The notes beneath the pieces were generated by a model. The model did no database searches. It was not told where the DNA came from and saw nothing but the letters and a program-made list of their open reading frames with translations. DNA of 64,000 nucleotides from Primula veris (lineage: Eukaryota; Streptophyta; Magnoliopsida; Ericales; Primulaceae). Below, one piece after another: positions 24,101 to 36,292 of the stretch. The position numbers and the translations under genes are program-made. The stretch is from the NCBI GenBank assembly GCA_963682055.1, contig OY821744.1, forward strand, positions 25,520,967-25,584,966, written 5' to 3'. The stretch's first letter is position 1. Every line of letters starts with the position of its first letter.

Positions 24101-27100
24101 TGATAATTTCTCTTGCAAGAACCGATGCAGTTGTAGTCCCATCACCAGCGGAATCATTTGTTTTGCTTGCAACCTTCATCACATAATTAAAACGTTAATA
24201 TAGTTAATCAAAAAGAGTAAAGCGCTAACGTTTATTATACCAAATACATAATCAAATCTAATGTTATTATTAGGAAAGGAAAAGAGAACAAACAGTAAAT
24301 GAATGGAAAGACTCGCCTCTCTAATAAGAGCAGCACCAGCATTTTCCATGGCATCGGCTAGCTCAATAGCTCTAGCAATTGTCACTCCATCATTAACCAC
24401 TTTCGGCGTTCCATACTCATCCAAGACGACATTCCTCCCTTAAAAAGAAAAAAAAATAAAAAATATCTATCTATTATAATAAGTGAAGGGACAAAAAAGG
24501 CAGTAGTTACTTTTGACGCTGCCAAAGTGCTCCCATTTTTTTAGAAAAAAACCCCAAAACTTTTAATAATTACCCAATTTCGAAAATACTTTAAAAATTT
24601 GAAAAAAAAAAACTGCCAAGAAATAATTATTTAATTTTAAAACAAAAAAAATCACTCCATCGCTGGTAAGGGCACAACGTGTGCATGTATTTACTAGTAT
24701 ATATATATATATATATGGGGGAGGATATATGAACACCATAAAAAACACCCAAATGGACACTTTTTCGTAAAAACGCTCCAAATCAATATTTGATTAATGC
24801 AAATCTCCACGGTTTCACGACGGGAACACAAATATGAGTCTTGTTTTTTTTTTCTGAGATGTATAATGACATGTTTTGAATTTTTAAATTTTACCATAAT
24901 TTCGAAAACATGTCATTATACATCTCGGAAAAAAAAAAAACAAGACGCATATTTGTGTTCCCGTCGTGAAACCGTGGAGATTTGCATTAGCCAAATTTTG
25001 ATTTGGAGCGTTTTTACGAAAAAGTGTCCAAGTTGATGTCTAAGTTGATGTTCATATAACATTTCCCATATATATATATATATATATTAGCTGATGCAGT
25101 ATTTATCAATCCTATGTATGGCAGCTAAAAATGTAACACCTCAGATAGGCAACTTCTGATCTACAGAGTACAGAAATTCAAATTCAAGACCGGTCGTGAA
25201 GCCAAAAAGGGTCATAACAAGTTGATTTGCAACATTCCACGTTCTGGTCTATTTAGGGCAATGAGTTATCTATAGGCAAAGATCAAATTTTCAAAGATCG
25301 TCTTTTTATTCAATAGTTTGCTTTTTAATTGGATCCCCCTGAAAAGGAATTAAACCCCTCCACATGGCCATAATTCCCAATTTGTATTGCAATACCATGA
25401 ATGGAACAATACACTTCACAAAGCAGCTTCTCTGAAAGAGATTTTTTTTTAAATCTGTTCTTTCTTCATGTTGAAATGGAAAAGTAAAAAATAAAGGTCC
25501 TCAGATACCCTTTCTCTTGAGAAAACCATTTTTTTTCTACTAAGCAATAGTATAGTAAGATAGTAGGACAACATTTCTAGCCAATGAACATAAATCCACA
25601 ATATTTGTTACTCACAATCTTATCATTTAAGGTTGTCCATTTTATGTCAACCGTCTCTATTCAAAAATAAATGCAATAACTTCTGACCCATTCATATAAC
25701 TATATTATATTCAAATGTTAACTTTCATTATCTAATTTATATCTTAACAGATATCCTTTCTGATAGATTAACCTAAACCCAGCGATAGTCATATGGCTCC
25801 TAGTACATATCAAGAAAATGTAAAAAGAAAAAATGTATTTATATGTTCTGTTGCTACCAGCTCCTTTTATTTTAGTGATCATTTTCCTTTCTTAAAGGGC
25901 CCATGGGGTATGGCGTGCTTAGAAACCATTTAACGGAGGTTTTTAAGATGAAAAGCCCTCATTCAACTTACCGGTATAAAAGAGAAAGATTGAATAATAA
26001 TCCTCTACTCAAAATCACGAACTCAGATAAATCATAATTTTCTGCTTTTTCACTCTCCCACCACAAAATCTGCAACTTTATTAAGAAAGTTATTTTCATT
26101 TTACTTGTAATAAATAGCTGTTCCGCGAAACAAGCTGGTTGTTCCATATACTAAACCCCATCTCCACCCAATCGCCTATCTCCGAATAACACTTTCAAGC
26201 CAAAACCCCCTCTCTTAAGCCTCTCCCAATTGAGCTCAAAGTTCTGGAGCTAATAAATATAAGCTAGAATTCTAGCTTTAAGTTCAAAATATGTGATCAT
26301 AAACGCATATGACATGCATAGAACCCATCAGTAAAACTGTTTTCGACCCGAAATGTTCTTTATGGGGACAATTACTGTAGATTGAAATATAGAAAAGAAA
26401 AGGAACGATTCCTAAAACACTCAACTGAAATACGCCACTGAACTATAATTTTCGCACTTTTACCCTCATATCAGACACCATTAGGCACCTTTCTTAGGCT
26501 TGTTAGTTACACCTTATAAGCTCGTCATTTTTCTCGTAAAATCTACACTGTATTTGGCTGAGAGACTTAAAACTCAAGCTTTTTCTAATTTTTTGCCCTC
26601 AAAAGCTAGAAGCTTTGAGCTGATCATTGAACCAATTTTATTCTCAATTCCTAAAAACGGCTTATTTGGTTAATTAATTGCAGCGAAACAAGTTGAGCAA
26701 TCTCCCAATACTAATTATAAGCAGCTTTTTTGCCCCAAAAAAACAGTGCAGAACAAGCACCATAGTTTACCTCTTGGGCCTAGCTCTAATCTATAATTAC
26801 ACATTCACAGAAACATATACTAACATGCTTAGATACTAATCCAAATACATAATAAGTAATTATATATAACTTATAGTTATCTTCTTTTCACACACACCAC
26901 ATATGATCTCGCACTTTTCTTAACCTAACTTCCCCTACAATTCTTTTCTATAAGCAACCATTATAGCAAGATACTACAAACCAAACTCAGCCTTTCTCTC
27001 TGTTGCTCGTCAACTTCAACTTAGTTTACGATTTGTGCTCTGAGTTCAAATCTATTATTACAAATTCGCAAAGCTGAATCCAAAACTCCAAATACATTTT

Positions 27101-30100
27101 CACTATTATAATTTTCAGCTTCCCACCCTCACACCAGACACCATCCCTGCATCGTTCTTAACCAACCTTACTTATCATTTGTTTATATAGGCAACTTATA
27201 GACAAAAAAATTGCGCATATAGTGTACCTTTGGGGCCGAGCTGTGATCTAAGAGAGCAGATTCTAAAATACACACAGAGATAAGAACTAATACTGAATCC
27301 AAAACAATTTATAGGATATAATTTTCTGCTTTTCACCCTCATACCAATTAGTATCAAACATTATCAGGCATCGTTCTTAACCTAAATTTTTTTATAACTT
27401 CTTTTACAAACAGCTTTACATCCAAAAAGATCAGAAACCATACTCTCTGTAACTTCTTATGATCGACTTGATTTACGATTCAAGCTCTAAGTTCAAATCT
27501 TTGATTGCATTTTATAGATACATATATAGACAAACATAAATGCTTAATTCCTATAAATCACTAAATTATAACTTTTTTGCTTTTCACACTCATACCAAAT
27601 ATCCTGCATCATTCTTAACCTAGCAGTCACATTACTTCTTATTATAAACAACTTCATATCCAAAAAATCATAAACCATACTCTCTCTACCTCTTTCTGAT
27701 CGATTTAATTTGAAAATTGCATTTTCATAAATACATACATAGACAAATATAAATACCACTTTTCTGCAATGCAGTATTTGGCACCACTGTAACTTTTTTA
27801 CTTTTAAGAGACTCATAAATTATTTTTATTGATAAGTCATCAGTCACCTATTTTTGAGTTGTAGATATACAAACACATTCTATTAGTAAGTTTTTTTGAC
27901 CCATAAGATTTTTTAAGATTATAGTATTTCAGCACCCCAATAATTACAAAATAGTATATACATATAATTTCCCCACCCATATATAAATCCTAGTTCCGCC
28001 GCTGCAAACAGGCACTTAATCTACAGCAAATCAATGATTACGCATTCATATACCGTATTCAGACAAATAATTTACTCATCCTTCATCTTTCTAAAGCATA
28101 GCTTTCGTATCACTTCATCTTACAAACAACTTTTTTAACAAAAAAAATAAAGTGCCGGAACAATATACCTCGGGGACCGAGAGTAAGAGCAACAGCATCG
28201 GCAAGTTATAAGTCACTTAAGTAAAAAAAGCTACAGTGGTGCCAAACACTACTGCAACTCTTCTAAGCAAGTTTTTTTCCCGTTGCTTTTAAAAATCAGC
28301 TTTTTGACAAACAAAAAACTGATGCCAAACGGCCCCTTAATCTGCGACTCTAGCATTTGATTCAAATCAATAATTACACATTCATAAATACATAGAACGA
28401 CAATCACAAATACCGTATATTCAGACACATCTTTAACTCATTTTTCTAAACAAAGCTTTCGTATCATTTCTTTTTACAAGCAACTTTCTTGACAAAAATA
28501 AGTGCGCGAACAATATACCACGGGAACAATCTACGACTCTGGCATTTGGTTCAATCAATAGTTAAACATTCACAGATACCGTATTCAGACACATCTTTAA
28601 CTCATAAGCAACTTTTTTAACAACAATAAAAAAAGTACCCAAAAAATATATACCTCGAGGACCGAGAGTAGGAGCAACAGCAACAGCATGCTTATTTTTT
28701 GAAATTTAATGTGAAAAGGCTAAAAAATATCGCAAATTCCTAGTAGCTTTTTAAAAGCTAAAAAAACTGATATACCAAACAATCATAGTTTTGTTTAATC
28801 AAAATGCTAAAAAAGTTGTTACCCAGCTTTTTAAAAGCTAAAAAAACTGACATACCAAACAATCATAGCTTTTTTTAATCAAAATGCTAAAAAAGTTGTT
28901 ACCCAACAGGCACTTAATCTACGACTCTAGCATTTGATTCAAATCAATGATTACACATTTCATAAATACCATATTCAGACACATCTTCAACTCATCCTTC
29001 ATCTTTCTAAACATAGCTCTATAAGCAACTTTTTTAACACAAAAAAATATACCACGGGGGCCGAGAGTAAGAGCAACAGCATCAGCGAGCTTATCGATAC
29101 CAGCCTGAAGCTTAGCCCTCGAAATTTGGTCGAACGCTATCTCCTTCGCTGCTCCCCTCACCACTAGCCTCCCCCTAAAGTGCCTCCCCTTATTATTGTA
29201 ATTTACTTTATTACCCTTCCGACTGTTGCTCCTCAAATTGCTACTACCCTGTGGAACACAGTGATACTAGTGTCAGTCAGTGAATTATTATGTGTGTTTG
29301 GTACAAGCTTTTTTCCATTGCTTTTAAGATTTTTTACTACGAAAAAACATTGGGTGTTTGGTATGCTACCTTTTATGGCTTTTAGAAAAGCTAGATTTTG
29401 GCTGTAAAAGCAGGAAAAGCTAAAATACATGCTTTTGGTGGATTTTTTAGCTTTTTCGGCACCAATTTTGGATTTAAACAAAATTTAACGTTTTTTTTTA
29501 CAAAAATACCCTTATACGCTAAATGATAAATTATCTTTGAAATATGGACAATTTGGTCATATTAGCAAAACAGCTAAAATCTAAAACCAGATGCAAATCT
29601 TAATAAATCTAACTTCTAAAAATGTGTTACAAAACACACTAACCGGATTTCATAATTAAGCTTTTTTACGATTGCTTTCGAAAAGCAGCTTTTTGACCCA
29701 AAAAAACTGATGCCAAACGGACCCTATGTATAAAAAGCTAAATTATCTTTAAAATGACAATTCGGTCATTTTGAATGAATTAGTAAAAAAAGCTAAAATC
29801 TAAAATCAGACGCAAATCATTATAAATCTAACTTCTAAAAATGTGTTACCAAACGCACTAACCGGATTTCATAATCAAGCTTTTTTACGATTGCTTTCGA
29901 AAAGCAGCTTTTTGACCAAAAAAATTGATGTCAAACGGACCCTTCCTATAAAAAGCTAAATTATCTTTAATATATGGACAATCCGATCATTTTGAATGAA
30001 TTAGCCAAAAAAGCCAAAATCTAAAACCAGACGCAAATCTTAATAAATTTAACTTTAAAAAATGTGTTACCAAACACACTAACCGGATTTCATAATCAAG

Positions 30101-30875
30101 TTTTGTTACGATTGCTTTCAAAAAGCAACTTTTTGACCAAAAAAACTGATGCCAAACGGACCCTTCGTATAAAAAGCTAAATTATCTTTTAAATATGGAC
30201 AATTTGGTCATTTTGAATGAATTAGCCAAAAAAGTCAAAATCTAAAACCAGTCGCAAATCTTAATAAATCTAACTTTTAAAAATGTGTTACCAAACACAC
30301 TAACCGGATTTCATAATCAAGTTTTTTTACGATTGCTTTCAAAAAGCAGCTTTTAGACCCAAAAAACTGATGCCAAACGGACCCTTCGTATAAAAAGCTA
30401 AATCATCTTTAAAACATGGACAAATTGGTCATTGAATGAATTAGCCAAAAAAGTCAAAAAACCAGACGCAAATCTTAACAAATCTAACTTCTAAAAATGT
30501 GTTACCAAACACACTAACCGGATTTTATAATCAAGCTATTTTTACGATAAAAGCAGCTTTTTGACCAAAAAAGTTACTATATAACTTGCAACCCACTAGC
30601 CCCGTATTTTAGCTTAATTTCTCTTCTCCACATAACTAATTTGGTGATATCCTTGCCTTCCAGATTGTTATATATTAATATATAATTATTGACAAAAAAG
30701 TTTTGATTTATATCACTCTCTGAGCACTGATAAAGCAGATTTTGACAAAAAAAGTTAATGCCAAACAGTCCTTATGTATGTATATAAATATATGTAGAGA
30801 GGGAGAGAGGGAGTTGAGTACGTGAATGGGAGAGGAGAGAATGGAGGCGGTGGAGAGAGCTTTTGCCGACGACAT
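20419..30875 (-). CDS. CPN60A: Chloroplast chaperonin 60 subunit alpha (RuBisCO-binding protein alpha)
   Basis: Eight exons on the minus strand: 30875-30822, 29248-29053, 24438-24317, 24173-23966, 23885-23740, 22977-22671, 22029-21578 and 20706-20419. Total 1773 nt, 590 residues, every junction in phase, and close to the usual length of plant Cpn60 alpha. Residues 1 to about 50 are a Ser/Arg-rich chloroplast transit peptide starting [11 protein letters not shown]. The mature chaperonin begins near [16 protein letters not shown] and the ATP-binding GDGTTT (about 134-139) form the nucleotide site, and the chaperonin signature [10 protein letters not shown] is at about 455-464. The C-terminus [10 protein letters not shown]...APQGLTM is that of the alpha, not the beta, subunit. 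Cpn60 alpha and beta build the stromal double ring that folds the Rubisco large subunit and other proteins. Oddities: intron 3 has a GC donor, exon 1 has a weak GTACTC donor, and introns 1 and 2 are expanded by repeats. Confidence 0.93.
21107..21178. repeat. Poly-C / (CA)n low-complexity tract in CPN60A intron 7
   Basis: Two long C runs interrupted by single A, passing directly into about 19 CA repeats. It lies in intron 7 (20707-21577). Open frames crossing it are artefacts of the simple sequence. Confidence 0.95.
24315..24316 (-). other. Non-canonical GC 5' splice site, CPN60A intron 3
   Basis: Two-base site read on the minus strand. The exon ends in codon GAG and is followed by GCGAGT. 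Joining to the acceptor before GTTGCAAGC restores the conserved IREVASKTND sequence exactly. No GT donor nearby gives that reading. Apart from the C it fits the U1-binding consensus, as in known GC-AG introns. Confidence 0.85.
24466..24697. mobile_element. Non-autonomous Helitron-like element in CPN60A intron 2
   Basis: Begins TCTATCTATTATAATAAG, just after an A, and ends ...TTTACTAG just before a T, the A/T insertion context of Helitrons. A small hairpin (GCACA ACG TGTGC) sits about ten bases before the CTAG end. 232 bp, no target duplication, no coding capacity. Similar ends appear at 58554-58856. Confidence 0.5.
24714..25070. mobile_element. Palindromic MITE in CPN60A intron 2
   Basis: Almost perfect inverted repeat of about 170-bp arms. 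ACACTTTTTCGTAAAAACGC on the left matches GCGTTTTTACGAAAAAGTGT on the right, and CATGTCATTATACATCTC on the right matches its complement on the left. The arms meet around 24890. The outermost pairing is TATATGAACA...TGTTCATATA, and TA repeats lie on both sides, suggesting insertion in a TA tract. No coding capacity. Confidence 0.75.
25080..26690. other. CPN60A intron 2, unremarkable part
   Basis: Intron sequence between the MITE and the decayed boundary repeats. A single related block (about 26440-26510, CACTTTTACCCTCATATCAG) suggests the repeat series begins here in strongly eroded form. Confidence 0.45.
26690..29052 (-). repeat. Series of decayed copies of the CPN60A exon 2/intron 2 boundary
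   Basis: The end of exon 2 with its splice donor reads on the plus strand ATACCACGGGGGCCGAGAGT (from 29049) and runs on into AAGAGCAACAGCATC. Related strings recur inside the intron: at about 28167 (ATACCTCGGGGACCGAGAGT, continuing AAGAGCAACAGCATCGGCAAG), at about 28651 (ACCTCGAGGACCGAGAGTAG), truncated at about 28515, and more eroded at about 27226 and 26768. They are accompanied by shared intron sequence such as CATATTCAGACACATCTTCA and CTTTCTAAACATAGCT. None could be used as an exon. Confidence 0.75.
28745..28904. repeat. Two-copy 80-bp tandem repeat in CPN60A intron 2
   Basis: AGCTTTTTAAAAGCTAAAAA at 28745 recurs at 28825, with the following 60 bases (ATACCAAACAATCATAG, AAAAAGTTGTTACCC) nearly unchanged. 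Confidence 0.9.
29500..30575. repeat. About five tandem copies of a 220-bp repeat, CPN60A intron 1
   Basis: The marker CCGGATTT occurs at 29643, 29862, 30083, 30304 and 30518, a spacing of 214-221 bp. Each unit contains AAATGTGTTACCAAACACAC, GATTGCTTTCGAAAAGCAGC and GATGCCAAACGGACCC. The repeat fills most of the 1.57-kb intron 1. The GGTCCGTTTGGCATC edge resembles the ends of short hAT-like MITEs, so the array may derive from one. Confidence 0.88.
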
Positions 30876-31234
30876 TTTTATTTTATTTTACTTTTTGTGT
30901 TAGGGTTTTCTATTTTATTTTATTTTATTTTGGATAAGGAAAAGCCGGTTTTTATTTTTATTGCAAATGATATGCTTGTGTTTAAATAAAAATATTACTA
31001 ATGGTTTGGTTTTCTAATGGCCGCGCTGGACCGCTGCCACCACGTTTTAAATAAAACGCTGAGATTTAAATCTCTCCCGCCGGCGGCTGTATGAACCATT
31101 CACTCAAACCTAACACATTTTATACATTTAAACTAACTGTTTACATTTACATAAAATTTCATCTAGATTATTAATTTTCTTATAATAACAATACATTATT
31201 ATTTTTATTTGTTTAAAAACGAAGAGAGTATAAT
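30876..31234 (-). promoter_or_regulatory. CPN60A 5' UTR and proximal promoter region
   Basis: About 360 bp between the CPN60A start codon and the hAT element. It includes a GC-richer block at 31017-31085 (CGCCGGCGG, CCACCACGTTTT) unlike the surroundings. No TATA box or start site could be fixed. Confidence 0.4.
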
Positions 31235-32072
31235 TAGGGATGGCAGAATTTTGGGTTTTGGCCCGACCCGACCCGATACGGGTTGGATAAAAATGCAAGA
31301 TTATTTGGGTCGGGTTGGATTGGGTTACTTTGCACTTTTGTACAATTTTATGCAAGTTAGAAATAAGTTCATATTTTCTATAGCTACCGCTTTTTAATTA
31401 TTTATTTTATTTACTAAAACGTCATACATATATTTTATAAAAAATGAAAAAAAAACACATAAAATTATATAAAATGCAAAAAATCACAAAAAATAAAAAA
31501 ATCACAAAGAAATAAAAAAATCACAAAAAATTATAAAAAATGAAAAAATCACAAATAATCAGAAAATTTTAAAAAAATAAAAAAAAATAAAAAAAATTAT
31601 AAAAAATGAAAAAAAATCACAAAATATTATAAAAAATGAAAAAAATCACATAAAATTCAAAATCACAAAATTTTAAAAAAATTACAAAAAAAAATAAAAA
31701 ACTATTTTTTTGCGTTTGTAGAAAGATAAAATATATATATTATATTTTGATTTGTATGACAATTTAGTAAATAAACTAAATAATTAAAAAGTGTTACCTA
31801 TGAGGATTGTGAACTTATCAAGATATCTAGAAGTAATATAAGTTGTTATGAATTGCTTAGAGGGAATTACCCCGTAATAAAACACAATCCAATACATACA
31901 CATGACACATCCTCTCTCTCTAACATATACACAGATACATACATAGATACACACATCGATACACTGTATAAAACATGTGCCTAGTGATGAAAAGATGATA
32001 GAAATCTAATTATCAGCGATAAAATATTAAAAGAGACTCATTCACCAAATTAAGTTTTGTGTACTAGCTTTT

Positions 32073-32103
<31 letters not shown>

Positions 32104-32405
32104 TTTAATTTAGCTTATTATTTTCTTTTTTTTGTCAGTTTTTTTCTTTTTATTTTTTTGGGTATTGTTGTAAAGAATAATTTAGATTATTATAAATTTT
32201 TACCAGGTAAATATGAAAAATTTGGAAAAAAACAAGATTTTTAGGCTTTTCTAATTTAATTAAATGGTTATTGTTAGATGCTTAATAATGGTTTGCACTT
32301 ATTTGGCTTATCAAAAAAATTCCGGATCAAACGGGTCGGGTCGGGTTATGTGCGGATTGATGTGCGGGTCGGGTTTCGAGAAATCCGGCCCAATTGCCAT
32401 CCCTA
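31235..32405. mobile_element. Non-autonomous hAT-type element upstream of CPN60A
   Basis: Terminal inverted repeat TAGGGATGGCA ... TGCCATCCCTA, flanked on both sides by the 8-bp duplication AGTATAAT (31227-31234 and 32406-32413), which is diagnostic of hAT-type insertion. Subterminal regions carry inverted GGGTCGGGTTGG-like motifs. The 1.17-kb interior is A-rich and encodes no transposase. Confidence 0.9.
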
Positions 32406-32423
32406 AGTATAATAGTTTATATA

Positions 32424-32645
32424 CTCCCTCCGTCCCTAAACAAATATATCCTACGAAAATACATGCAACTTTGACCATCAAAATTTTCATATCAAAATTA
32501 CCGAAATGAAAAAATTGAAAATTTCATTATATAGTTTTAACCATAAACTACGTGATTAACTTTTGAAATAATTTTTTCCGGCAATATAAATATGAAAAAA
32601 TTATATGTATTTTCATAGGGGACATTTGTTTAGGGACGGAGGGAG
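32424..32645. mobile_element. Stowaway-type MITE
   Basis: 222 bp with the classical inverted termini CTCCCTCCGTCCC ... GGGACGGAGGGAG and a TA target duplication (32422-32423, 32646-32647). The interior is AT-rich and foldable, with no coding capacity. It belongs to the Tc1/mariner-mobilised MITEs. Confidence 0.95.
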
Positions 32646-32647
32646 TA

Positions 32648-34074
32648 TTAATCTAGTAAATAATATGCATTCCTGGTGAGGTGAATTTTGTGTTTACTTA
32701 AATTTAGGAATTTTATAGGTTTTCTGATGCATGTCATTTTTTATACCATAATCATCAAATTTTATGAAAAAATATGTTTTGAGAAACCAGATGCGGATGA
32801 CATTTAGGTTCCCCGTTTGTTTCGTACCGTAAAAGTTTTACACTTGGAAAATATTGCATCGCAAAATTTTACACTTTAAATCTTTGTTTATTTTTTATTT
32901 ATGGACGGTTGGTGCATAAAAAAAAAATCAGCCTAAAATTTTATACAAAGTGAAGTTTTTTTTTTCTAAATTTTATTTTTTAACAAATAAATCGTTGTTT
33001 GGTAAAAACCCCAACACATATTTTTTAACAAATAAATCATGTATAGGAAACTTTAGCTAAATACATATTTTCTTTCATATACGTCACTTTGTAATAACTT
33101 ATAAAATTTCAACATATAAACTCATAAAATTAGAAGTATAGAAGATATTATAAATTATTTTCAATAAGATAGATATATATGTAAAATAATATTGACTTTT
33201 TTTGCCTTTTCGAATTTTCTTGGTCTTTTTAGATTTTTCAGAATTTTTTTAATTTTTTGTTATTTTTTAGAAATTTCTCTATTTTTTCCTTTTTCTTATT
33301 TTTATTTGTTAATTAGATGTAATTAGACTAATTATTTAATAATTTTGAAAGAGTAGACCTATAATTAATAATAATTACAAAACTAATATTAGAAAGAATG
33401 AAGAGAAAGTTTTGGTAAACCGTTTACAACTTTATTTGCGGAGTAATCGTTTGCCCCACTTTTACAGTATATACGGGAAATGTTTTCAAAAAAAAATGTT
33501 TTACGATAAACAAATCAGTCGGAAAATCGATTTTACCCATAAATGTTTGTTTACACCCATTTTACAACAAAACAAACAGAGTTTAGTTGGTAGGCTGTTA
33601 GAGGGACCGATTGGTCAAGTTTAATAGTTTGGAGTATTGTCGTGGAGTTCAGTTTTTCAATATGAAATAATTGAATAAATAAAATTTATTTTTATTATTA
33701 AAATACCTTATAACATAAATTATGAATTTTCATAAAAAATATATTTTAAAATATTTTTATATGTTTTTAATGAATTTAATTAAATAAATTATAATAAAAA
33801 TTTGTTAAAAAATTATTAATGGAATAAATAGATGTTGCGGAAAAAAAAAAGGATTTGGTAGATTAATTTGATATAAATATCTTTTTATTATAAAAAAATG
33901 GCGGAGACGCAGGTTTCTCTCTCCCAGACGTGGGACTCTCTTCCTCTCTCAAACGCGGTGAAAACGCAGGGTTAACTTGGACGCTTGCTCGCCTGCCACG
34001 TTGAAGGTGTCATCACATAGTTGTCGGCTCCGTCAGCGCAAAAGGCGCTCCTTCGCTCGACAAGTAAACATGCT
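32648..34074. other. Intergenic AT-rich DNA
   Basis: No gene recognised. A GC-richer patch at 33898-34075 opens with a 25-codon frame (MAETQVSLSQ) that has no recognisable relatives; it may be an element end. Nothing else supported. Confidence 0.4.
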
Positions 34075-35350
34075 CTAACGGTTAGAGGATTGTACGTCAC
34101 AAAGGGGTGACGTAGGCACATCACCGACATGAGAGAGATCAGTGGTGGGCGGAGAAGCAGGCGAAAATGATTGCCTAATTTGGTGTAGTGTACGTATTAT
34201 AAATATTATTACTACGATTGACCCTAGTACTCTTGCTAGGTAAAACGATTTATTTTTAATAAACATATTTTTAAGCCGATCAAGGGACACCTCGGAGTAA
34301 AGAGTGCATAGTCATCATTAGATTGAGACTTGCTCAATCTTGATTTGGCTTTTTGAAACAAATTCAAAACCCAATCCCCCGAAAACATAGTTTTTAACTT
34401 TAAAACACATTTACCGCAAGCACCCCAATCCTTATAGGACAAGGAATACGTCCATCGACATTTATTTCGTCATTTATTTCTCATTTGGATTTCAACTTTA
34501 CATCATGACTAACCATAGTAACGCCATCGTTATTCGTCAGTGGGCCTTGCTTTATCATCATCAGATCCATCACATCTGAAGTGTCCATAGTAGATGAATC
34601 GTCAACCGCATGAGACTCTAATTTTTTTTACCAGCTTCACGGAAATGTTTTACGCTATCAGTAGCCTCCATAGTGGTGTCTCGTATGAATTCACTCGGCT
34701 TTCTTACTTTTTTATCCCTTCCTTCACTACTTTCGCTGCATATATCACAGTTTCCATTGTATTCGGATCTTGTTGGCCAATGAGCTTTACAACATATGTA
34801 GGCTACTTAATGTTTTATGGATCATTCAACTCAGACTTCTCAACTTCTCCTTATGAAGCGGTCTTCTAGCAGTAGCATATGCGGGGCATATTTGGAAATT
34901 AGACTTGTACCGGCCACACCAGACAAACCAGCCATATTAGAGCCCGGCAAACCACCGGACACAGCAGAAGACAAACCGATCACACATCATAAGACAAACC
35001 GGCATAGCAGACCTATACGAAATGCCAAACCGTAACTCCTCGATCGGAGCATGCCCTAGGTCAACGGGGACCCTCAGGGTATTCTTCCTCTTAAGCGTCT
35101 TACTCTTTGTCCACCGGATGTGTTGGTCCTGACACGATTTGGGTGTACATGTCTCGACATGCCAAACCACCATATTTCAACACATTAGGGCTCCCATCCC
35201 TTCCAAAACCAGCGCATCGTCCATATTTTGCATCTCCGCTAGGGACCACGGTCCATCCCTCTTATCCAGATATTTTCTTTCCATTTCCATATTGATTGCC
35301 AACTCAGCAATAGATCTAACACACGTGATCAGCGACATGTGTCTTCGTCA
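34075..35350 (-). other. Higher-GC, possibly decayed coding region
   Basis: Composition is more balanced than the surroundings. On the minus strand, short coding-like stretches appear in shifting frames, for example one including SDVMDLMMIKQGPL near 34500-34610. None exceeds about 90 codons and I recognise no family. It may be a degenerate retroelement or gene relic; function cannot be given. Confidence 0.25.
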
Positions 35351-36084
35351 TGGTTGAGTCTGTTGCCAAGAACTGACTCAAAAAATGTTTACTAACTCAC
35401 AATAGCTATATCCAGAGTCGGATACACATATTCGTTTCCCCCTTCCCGTCATCTCCCCCTCTTTATCATGTATATATTCTTCGTGTGTCGATGACCAGGT
35501 TAATATGTAACTATTTTAAAATTTTAAAATTCCTTCTCTCTCTTTTTTGGTTAATTAAGTAATTAATTCTACCCCTATAAACCAATCGACTATTTTGTTC
35601 GTTATTATTAAAATTGCGGTGGTTATCTCAAGTTTTTTTGTTTTTTTTTATAATTGTTTTTCATAAATATATCATGATTCATATTAATGTAATAATTTTA
35701 TGTTTTATTTTAATATAGACCACTAAAGAAAGATGGGCACAACAAAAGGGTAATATGTCCTTTAAAGATCAACATGCATTTGACATGTTATGAAAACAAC
35801 TCAAATGACATGCTAGTATTAAAAATAAAAAAAAACCACCACCAATAAACAATCACCGCCAACAAACAAATCAATAGTACGGTTGAAACATGACCAATCG
35901 ATTTAGAATTTGACGACCATAACATCGAAAAGATATCCATCTCGGATAAGTTATAAAGGTTAACGGATAGAAAAGCCGCCAAAGCAAATGATATTGTTTT
36001 AACTTACTTAAAGTCTATTATTTGAATTTTTCTTAAAACAAATGATATTGTTTTTTTGAAAATATGAATATTGATATACATCCC

Positions 36085-36101
36085 AAGATCAACCTACATG
36101 T
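36085..36101. repeat. LINE target-site duplication, 5' copy
   Basis: AAGATCAACCTACATGT, identical to 41658-41674 after the poly-A tail. This 17-bp repeat defines the pre-insertion site. Confidence 0.93.
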
Positions 36102-36292
36102 GGAATAGAGAGGTAGAGAGAGAGAGAGAGAGAATATGGCGATATTCTAAAATAACCCACCCCCTCCCTAAAAATAAATAAAAAATTATCCTTCCCTTAT
36201 TCACTAGCCACCCTCCGTAAAGATTCTATACTTTTTTACTTATCACTATTCTGTCTGTTTTCTTGCCGTTTCTTGCCGTTTCCGGGTTGCAT

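Noticed and set aside
21548..24186. Plus-strand frames opposite CPN60A exons
   Set aside because: Mirror-strand shadows of highly constrained chaperonin exons.
29500..30575. CRISPR-like regular repeats
   Set aside because: Units are 220 bp, directly tandem without unique spacers, and lie inside a plant intron.
33898..33975. 25-codon frame MAETQVSLSQ
   Set aside because: Too short, no relatives recognised; more likely the GC-rich end of a transposable element.
34594..35357. Several 62-91-codon frames on both strands
   Set aside because: Mutually overlapping, no common frame and no known domain. Kept only as a low-confidence decayed region.
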